DNA from: Perkinsus chesapeaki
Lineage: Eukaryota; Perkinsozoa; Perkinsida; Perkinsidae
Direction of reading: 5' to 3'
Assembly (NCBI GenBank): GCA_013115145.1
Contig: JAAPAO010000063.1
Coordinates: 1-64,000, forward strand
DNA length: 64,000 nt
Part shown: piece after piece, positions 57,829-64,000 of the stretch
Position numbering within the stretch: the stretch's first letter is position 1
How the letters are laid out: the number at the start of each line of letters is the position of its first letter
Notes under the pieces: model-generated
What the model was told of the DNA's origin: nothing
The model's input: only the letters and a program-made list of their open reading frames with translations
The model's database searches: none
Program-made: the position numbers and the translations under genes

Positions 57829-60651
57829 ATGTCCCTTGACGATACTTTACCCCAACCCGAACAACAAAAAAAAGAAGAAGTAGGAGGAGGAGTATCCATG
57901 TCGTTGGATATCTCAGATGACAAAGCAGCAGCAGAAGACACACAAGAAGAGCAGCAAGAGCTGCTAATTGTTGAACAAACACCAGTTGTATTACTAATTG
58001 ATTTTGATAAAGATATTGATGTTACTAAACAAGTTGAACCATTATTAGATGGTATTGGTTTGAGAACAGTATATGTTACAGAAAGTAGTAATTAATAATA
58101 ATAATAATTTAATAATATATTCATATAGAACCATATAATAATAAAATAACAGTTGGTATAGCAGTTGAAGATTATAAACCATTATTAAATATGGCTGAAG
58201 ATAGGTAATATAACACCACCACCTGCTACTACTACTACCGTATCATATTATTATTAATAATAATTAGGAAAGTTGTTAAGCCGTTTATTGGTGATGATGA
58301 TAATGGTAATCATTTATCACCCGAAGATATCTATTTTCGTAATGAATTGCCATTAAGTAGATATATTGGTAGTGATAATATGGCAACATTTTTAACAAAA
58401 ACTGGTAGTAATAGTAATAATAATGAGGATATATTATAATAATAAATTATAGAACAATTACAACTTATGTATTCATTAATGGAAGAAGTATTTAATAAAA
58501 AGGATAGGCCAGAAATGAAAGGTGTTTGGACATTAAAACAAGATGATAATAATAATAAAGATAAGCAGCAGCAGCAACAGCCTAAATGGTGGGGTGTAAG
58601 TTGTTGTTAATAAGATGTTTAATAAGATTTATATTAATTATTGTATTTGATATTTAGGTATTTGATACCCCTTATGATAATTATATTGTACCCAATTATG
58701 GCACAGATGTTGCACAATATTATAAATTGTTACAACAATATAGTAAATGGTTAATACCATTAGCAATAATATCAATATTCTTACAATTGTAATAATAATA
58801 ATAATAATAACGTATATTAAACAAAATAGTAATATTGATAATATTAATAGATGTGATTATCTGATTACTGGTGAAGGATATGTAATAGCATGTATAGCTT
58901 GTGTAATAAGAATTATTGTACAAGTTAATAATTATTAACATTATTATTGTAGGTTATAATATCTGTATGGGCAACATTCTTTGTTGAATCCTGGAAACGT
59001 TTATTAGCAACATGTCGTTTCAATTGGCATGCATTGCAATGTGAAGATGAATCGACATTAATTGATAATAATAATACAGAAGTAGAAGAAGAAACAGCAC
59101 CTTCAAATGATATAGTAATATTACAATTACTTCATTATTATTAATCTTGTTGTTATTATTATTAGTATATAAGAGCTGCAATATCAATGCTTGGTTTTGG
59201 TATTATGTTTGCTATTACTATTTCTATTATTATTGCTTTATTATTATTACAAGTAATAATATTATATACAATTATTCTATTACTTTAACATGTTATTATT
59301 AGGATTTATCAGAAGAAGTATCAGATTCAATAATTATACAATCCTTACCAACTATTGCATGGGTTATTGTATTAAGTGGTGGATGGCAAAAAGCATATTA
59401 TAAATTAGCTGATTATCTTACAAATAAAGAAAAACATAAGTAGTACAGTAGTAATAATTAATCAGTATTATTATTATCCATATTCTTAAAAGGTTCCGTG
59501 TAGCAAGATTTGAATCGTTATCATTGAAATTAGTTTTATTCCAATTATGTAACTATCTTGGTTGGTTCTATTATGTTGCATTTTACCGTCGTGATATTAA
59601 TTATTTAAAAAACCAGTTATTAATATTTATGACAGTTAAACAGGTAATACTATCATCATCATTTAATAATAATAATAATAATAATTTATTATTATTATTG
59701 ACAAGAAGCAGTGTTCATAATAATACGTAGGTATTTGGTAACTTTCAAGAATTAGGATTACCAATGATAATGCATTATCTCTCATCTGCTCATCATTATC
59801 ATAATGATAATAATGATAACATCATAGTTGATATTGCAATGTTACATTCGGATGATGTTTACATGGAAACGCATCATAAAGATGATAAAGGAAGAAGAGA
59901 TCATCCAACATTAGAAGATGATATTAATAAACAAAGAACAGAAGAAGAATATAATTTATTTGATGATTGGTAGTTATTATTAATTGATTGTATTATTATT
60001 ATTAGGTTTGAAATGATTGTAGATTTTGCAATTTGTGTATGTTTTGGCGCTGTTTATCCAATAGTCATACCATTATCATTGATACATACATTAACGGAAG
60101 CATATAATGATTCATATAAATTACAAAAAGTTATGAGAGGAATTGTTAATACAGACGAAATGCAAATGCAGACAACTCGTGATAATAATAATAATTAGTA
60201 CTATATTATACTTATTATTAATAGGTACATGGATAGATACATTAGAAATAATATCAATACTCGGTGTTATAACTAATGTTTGCCTTCTTTATGTAATAAT
60301 ACAATATTATTACATATAATAATAGCTACTATGTTAGATACAATTCACTAATGATAATGCAAATATAGTTGATAATAATAATAATAATACTACTTGTAGT
60401 ACCTCACTTTGGATATGTGTTATTATTGAACATGCTCTAATTGCATTAAAACTATATTTATCATGGAGCATACCAGATGTATTAATATTATTAATTATTA
60501 TATTATTAATTATTATTAGATACCAGAGGATATAGCAATTAAAGAGAGTAAAAGGAATAAAACACCTATTGTTAAGGATCCAACTATACAAGAAATGAGT
60601 ATACCAAATGAAGTACCAGCAATTCTTATAACAGGAAATAAATTACATTAA
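57829..60651 (+). CDS. Anoctamin/TMEM16-family protein
   Basis: It starts MSLDDTLPQPEQQKKEEVGG. After a soluble N-terminal domain (VVLLIDFDKDIDVTKQVEPL) come WGVFDTPYDNYIVPNYGTDV and a series of TM helices: LIPLAIISIF, VWATFFVESWKRLLATCRFN with WHALQCEDE (typical anoctamin loop), IRAAISMLGFGIMFAITISI, LKLVLFQLCNYLGWFYYVAF, LLIFMTVKQVFGNFQELGLP and FEMIVDFAICVCFGAVYPIV with IPLSLIHTLTEAYNDSYKLQ. TMEM16 proteins are Ca-activated lipid scramblases or anion channels. It ends ITGNKLH. Which activity applies here cannot be said; the calcium site on helices 6-8 was not checked residue by residue. Confidence 0.83.
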
Positions 60652-60718
60652 TGTTTAGCGTTTCTTATTATTGTTAATTGTATTTCGTTATCAAACCCAA
60701 TAATAAATATTGATAAAT

Positions 60719-61924
60719 TTATGAATTCTTGATATAATCAACTGTTGTGGTAGTAGTAGTAGTAGGAGCTGATGGCGGTGATGACGATGCTTTACAAAGG
60801 TTGGTATTATTTATTATATTATTATTATCCCAATTAATATTACTATAAAAAGTTGGATTTGCATTTAATATTAATGATGCATTACCAATATCAGGTGTTG
60901 AATGGACATCAACATGTCTATTAGTGAACATAGTTTGTGACTAAATATTAATAAATATTATGCATAATATATAATGATAGCTTACCCTATTATTAGCCAA
61001 TGTTATTATAATAGTGGCTATATTAGTAGCATCATCAATACCACTATGTTGACGTCCTTGAAATGATAAACCTAGTATTTCAAGCATATAACTTATACTA
61101 CACCATTTCTCTAATCTAAGTGCATACCTAATAATTATTATTATAATAATATATATTATTATTACTATTACTGAAAATGTCTTCTAACATCAGCATAATG
61201 TAATGCCCATTGTGGTATAGTTATCCTTTTACGTAGACATTCTGGTACTAAGAATTTGAATATATCCCATGGACCATCAGTACCTACTATCATCAGTACT
61301 ACCACAACAACATATATAATAATAATGTACATTTATTATTATTACATATAACAAATTGATTATGCTCTCCAATTGATGATATCCTCATATTATTATTATT
61401 ACTGCATTTACTCTTTGATGATGATGATGATGATGATATAAGACGTTGTTGTGTAATAATACTTTGTGCTTGTTTTTTAGATAATCTCCCAATTGGTTTT
61501 AAACCATGATCATCCAAGAAGTTTTGGAACATATCCAATACCTTGATAATAGTATTATAAACATTATTATTAATAATATTATTATTACATCACATAATGC
61601 TGGAGCAGGATCTACTTCATCTTGAATGATACCTGTTAATTGTGTACAGAAATTAGTGAGAATACCTGATACGTGATACATAATAATATAGTAATAAGTA
61701 TTATTATTACTACTTTGTTCAGTTGGCCTAACATATGAATGAAATGTATAATCTATATTTAATGTACAAGAATTAACAAATACAACTGGGAATTCAATTA
61801 TCTCATTTAACCATTCTGTTTGTGGTGTTTGGTCACAACAAGTACCTTATAATAATAATTATAATAATAATTAATTAGTACTATTATTACATTCGAAATC
61901 TAATGCTGCGTAATAGAGTACCAT
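60719..61924 (-). CDS. ERI1: ERI1-like DEDDh 3'-5' exonuclease
   Basis: It starts MVLYYAALDFECTCCDQTPQ at 61924; DFEC is the first DEDD pair (D-x-E). Next come EIIEFPVVFVNSCTLNIDYT, FHSYVRPTE, CTQLTGIIQDEVDPAPALCD and MFQNFLDDHGL, then GTDGPWDIFKFLVPE (second Asp), IPQWALHYADVRRHF, and GRQHSGIDDATNIATIII with the catalytic His and last Asp. This order and spacing match ERI1/3'hExo, which trims histone mRNA ends, 5.8S rRNA and small RNAs. The C-terminal tail is Thr-rich. A Ser run lies between the motifs. Confidence 0.88.
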
Positions 61925-62029
61925 AAATACCAATATAAATACTAAAAAACAACATTGATTCTACTAATAATAAACATTATAATATATAACAGAAACAACA
62001 TCAACAACAGGGATCATCATCATAGTGTT

Positions 62030-62909
62030 GTATTATCATTAATAAATGGTGTTTTAAATATATTGTCCAATTCATTACGATCGAAGCCTTTAGTAACAAC
62101 ATTAACATCATCATTATCATCAATAATAATATTACCCCATCTAATTAAATAATTATTATTATGTTTAGTAATTATTCTCATTATAGATATTATTACTACC
62201 TTCCTTTATTATATGATATATGTTGTTTTGCTAATTTAACAGAAGTTTGACTATATTTCAAATGTAACACTGATGCATTGTTATCACCATCTTTATGAAA
62301 CCATTTTAATGCTACCAATGCACCTATAACCACTTACAGTTCTTAATATTATTTATTATACCAACACAACCATCACCATCACCACCACTAAGACCACGAT
62401 CATCAGCTACTACCTTATTACCTTCTGCTGATGGTTGCCATAAACCTTGTATACTACGCCGTTCTGTCCATATTCTTGGACCACCATGACGTAAAAATAA
62501 ATTAGGCCCCTCACTATTACGGTATAAATTCATTAAATCTTCAATCTAACATAGTAATAAGAATATTAACTTATTATTACTACTACCTGCCAAGGCCTTA
62601 ATTTCCTCATATTAGTTGTATATGTATCACCATTCAACCATTCACCGGTTAATTGTGGATGCTCATATTGACTATGTGTTGTTATTATTTCAACCTACTA
62701 CTACTAATAATAAATTATATAATATTATATTTTACCTGAGGATTTCTATCTTTCCATGATTGCAATAGATGTCTAAAAAAGAATCTAACTCCCAAACTCG
62801 ATCCACCAGTTTCACTAAGTTGATGATAATAATATTTTTATTATTATTACTACTACCTATAACGTATTATAAGCTTCTTTAAATGCCATGCACCAGTATG
62901 AGCATTCAT
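62030..62909 (-). CDS. MRPL43: Mitochondrial large ribosomal subunit protein mL43
   Basis: It starts MNAHTGAWHLKKLIIRYSET at 62909. It continues GGSSLGVRFFFRHLLQSWKD, RNPQVEIITTHSQYEHPQLT, GEWLNGDTYTTNMRKLRPWQ, FLRHGGPRIWTERRSIQGLW and QPS. This follows the L51/S25/CI-B8 thioredoxin-like fold of mL43, including the RxxSIQGxW block. Past the usual C-terminus it runs on for about 90 residues (GALVALKWFHKD, HLKYSQTSVKLAKQHIS, DDNDDVNVVTKGFDRNELDN) to TGA 62030. The extension is not seen in human mL43. Six short introns. It works in mitochondrial translation. Confidence 0.8.
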
Positions 62910-63065
62910 TATAACAATAATGATAATAAATATATATTTATTAACACAATATTGAATTATTATAATGTATCATTACATAGTATACAGTAAAACAAGTATG
63001 ACATATATTATTATTATCACAACAACAACAAGAAGAAGAAGAAGACAACAAGAGGTTACATATTA

Positions 63066-64000
63066 TTATGTATTATTGTTAGTGGTATTATTATCATTTG
63101 ATCCATAACTTATAAAATGACTGCTATTTGTAGGTGATGATGTTGATGATTGTATTAGTGGATTATTATGTATCTGTTCTTGTTGTTCTTGTTGTCCTTG
63201 TTGTTGTTGTGTTGTTGTTGATGATGATTGTATAGGATTATCAACTTGGGATACAGATACACCAACACCTGATATTCATAAATATATAACAAATGAAAAT
63301 CATTATTATTACTTTCAGCAAGTGATTCTAAATCCATTGAAGATCTTCTTAATCCATCAAATACATGATGATGATGATAAGGTGGTAGTGGTGGTGTGGA
63401 TGTTGTACCATCTATATTATTTACCTATTATACTAATATAATACTATATTTATTATATATTATTACATCTGTATTATTATATGGTAAATTACCAACGCCT
63501 ATGCCACTTGATCCTAACCTTTCCCTATTAAATATTGATGATGATGACGATGACCGCGGCAGCGGCGGCGGCGGTCTTGTTATATGTATATGACTCGATG
63601 ATGATGATGATGAATGAATACTCCTATTCTGGGTATTTATTCCTTCTTCTTGTCGTTGTTGAGTATGTTGTTGTTTTTTATTTCTTCTTCCAATTATAAA
63701 TCTATTAATAATAGAGATTAATATATCCATTATTGTTTTTGTATATTACTATTATTACTCATATGTTGTTAGTCCAGATATCCTTAGATATATATGGAAT
63801 GCTGCTAAATGTGATGCACCAATAAAGAATAATGCATTTATAACCAATGGTATAATCTGCTGATAATAATAAATATGTATAATATATTATTATTATTACT
63901 ACCTGTAATGGATAATATGAACCTTTGTCACCCCAACCGTATAAGTTAGTCCATTTATTAATATTATTAAATGATAATATTATTATACAACAAGTAATAT
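63066..64000 (-). CDS. DHHC-type palmitoyltransferase, C-terminal part (runs off window)
   Basis: Only the C-terminal exons lie in the window. They read WTNLYGWGDKGSYYPLQ, a TM helix IPLVINALFFIGASHLAAFH, then IYLRISGLTTYE and FIIGRRNKKQQ. The H-x-YLxxxGLTTYE pattern (TTxE motif) after the last TM is diagnostic for DHHC acyltransferases. A low-complexity tail follows (His, Ser and Gln runs; SMDLESLAE; QQQQGQQEQQEQ), ending NNTTNNNT at 63066. The DHHC-CRD itself should lie beyond base 64000. It attaches palmitate to membrane proteins. Confidence 0.75.

Noticed and set aside
1-64000. CRISPR arrays, operons with Shine-Dalgarno sites, or phage modules
   Set aside because: The window is intron-rich eukaryotic DNA; repeats present are microsatellites, one minisatellite and one MITE.

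Overview
This is a nuclear DNA window from a unicellular eukaryote. Nearly every protein gene is broken by many short GT-AG introns (mostly 40-65 nt). The products are eukaryotic core proteins: histone H2A.X, RACK1, CDC27/APC3, CLN3, SRRM1, EMC7, PI4KB, an anoctamin and a DHHC palmitoyltransferase. A PIERCE1-like microtubule inner protein and an IQCH-like protein imply a flagellated stage. I infer a protist, possibly an alveolate of the perkinsid type, but nothing in the window fixes the lineage. Two intron styles are visible. From 1 to about 33 kb, introns have mixed sequence. From about 33 kb on, introns are very AT-rich and mostly open with GTAATAAT and run in TAA/ATT triplets.

Layout. 0-3.1 kb: alpha/beta hydrolase with a ubiquitin-interacting motif, tRNA-Ser(AGA), PIERCE1-like. 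3.2-7.3 kb: H2A.X, divergent CLN3, and an unrecognised membrane protein. 7.8-12.7 kb: apyrase, an unknown gene, RACK1, another unknown gene. 13-22.5 kb (minus): CDC27, a small secretory-type protein, a TylF-like methyltransferase, IQCH-like. 22.7-32.9 kb (minus): DDX55/Spb4 helicase, SDHAF2, SRRM1, a membrane/MORN/hydrolase fusion. 33.2-37.1 kb: PP2C with acidic insert, Mei2-like RNA-binding protein. 37.4-40.8 kb (minus): citrate synthase, SIRT5-like sirtuin, small acidic membrane protein. 42.0-42.3 kb: foldback MITE. 42.7-53.8 kb (minus): PhyH-like dioxygenase, surface protein, DNAJB, EMC7, polytopic membrane protein, TKL-like kinase with 8-residue repeats (spanning an N gap). 53.9-60.7 kb: PI4KB and anoctamin. 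60.7-64 kb (minus): ERI1-like exonuclease, mitochondrial ribosomal mL43, DHHC palmitoyltransferase running off the edge.

The genes do not form a pathway; they are a dense set of housekeeping genes, often head-to-head. The strongest unexplained signal is a family of tRNA T-arm-like elements (GGTTCRANYCC, the Pol III B-box core, often followed by an acceptor-strand-like stretch, A and a T-run). I found 15 outside the genuine tRNA gene. Twelve lie inside predicted short introns, in both orientations, and six of these are in the DDX55 gene alone. They look like 3' fragments of tRNAs that make up much of certain introns, and may mark a tRNA-derived route of intron gain. A second repeated signal is a 20-bp palindrome (AATCGATCA-NN-TGATCGATT) found four times, including 71 bp upstream of the RACK1 start codon.
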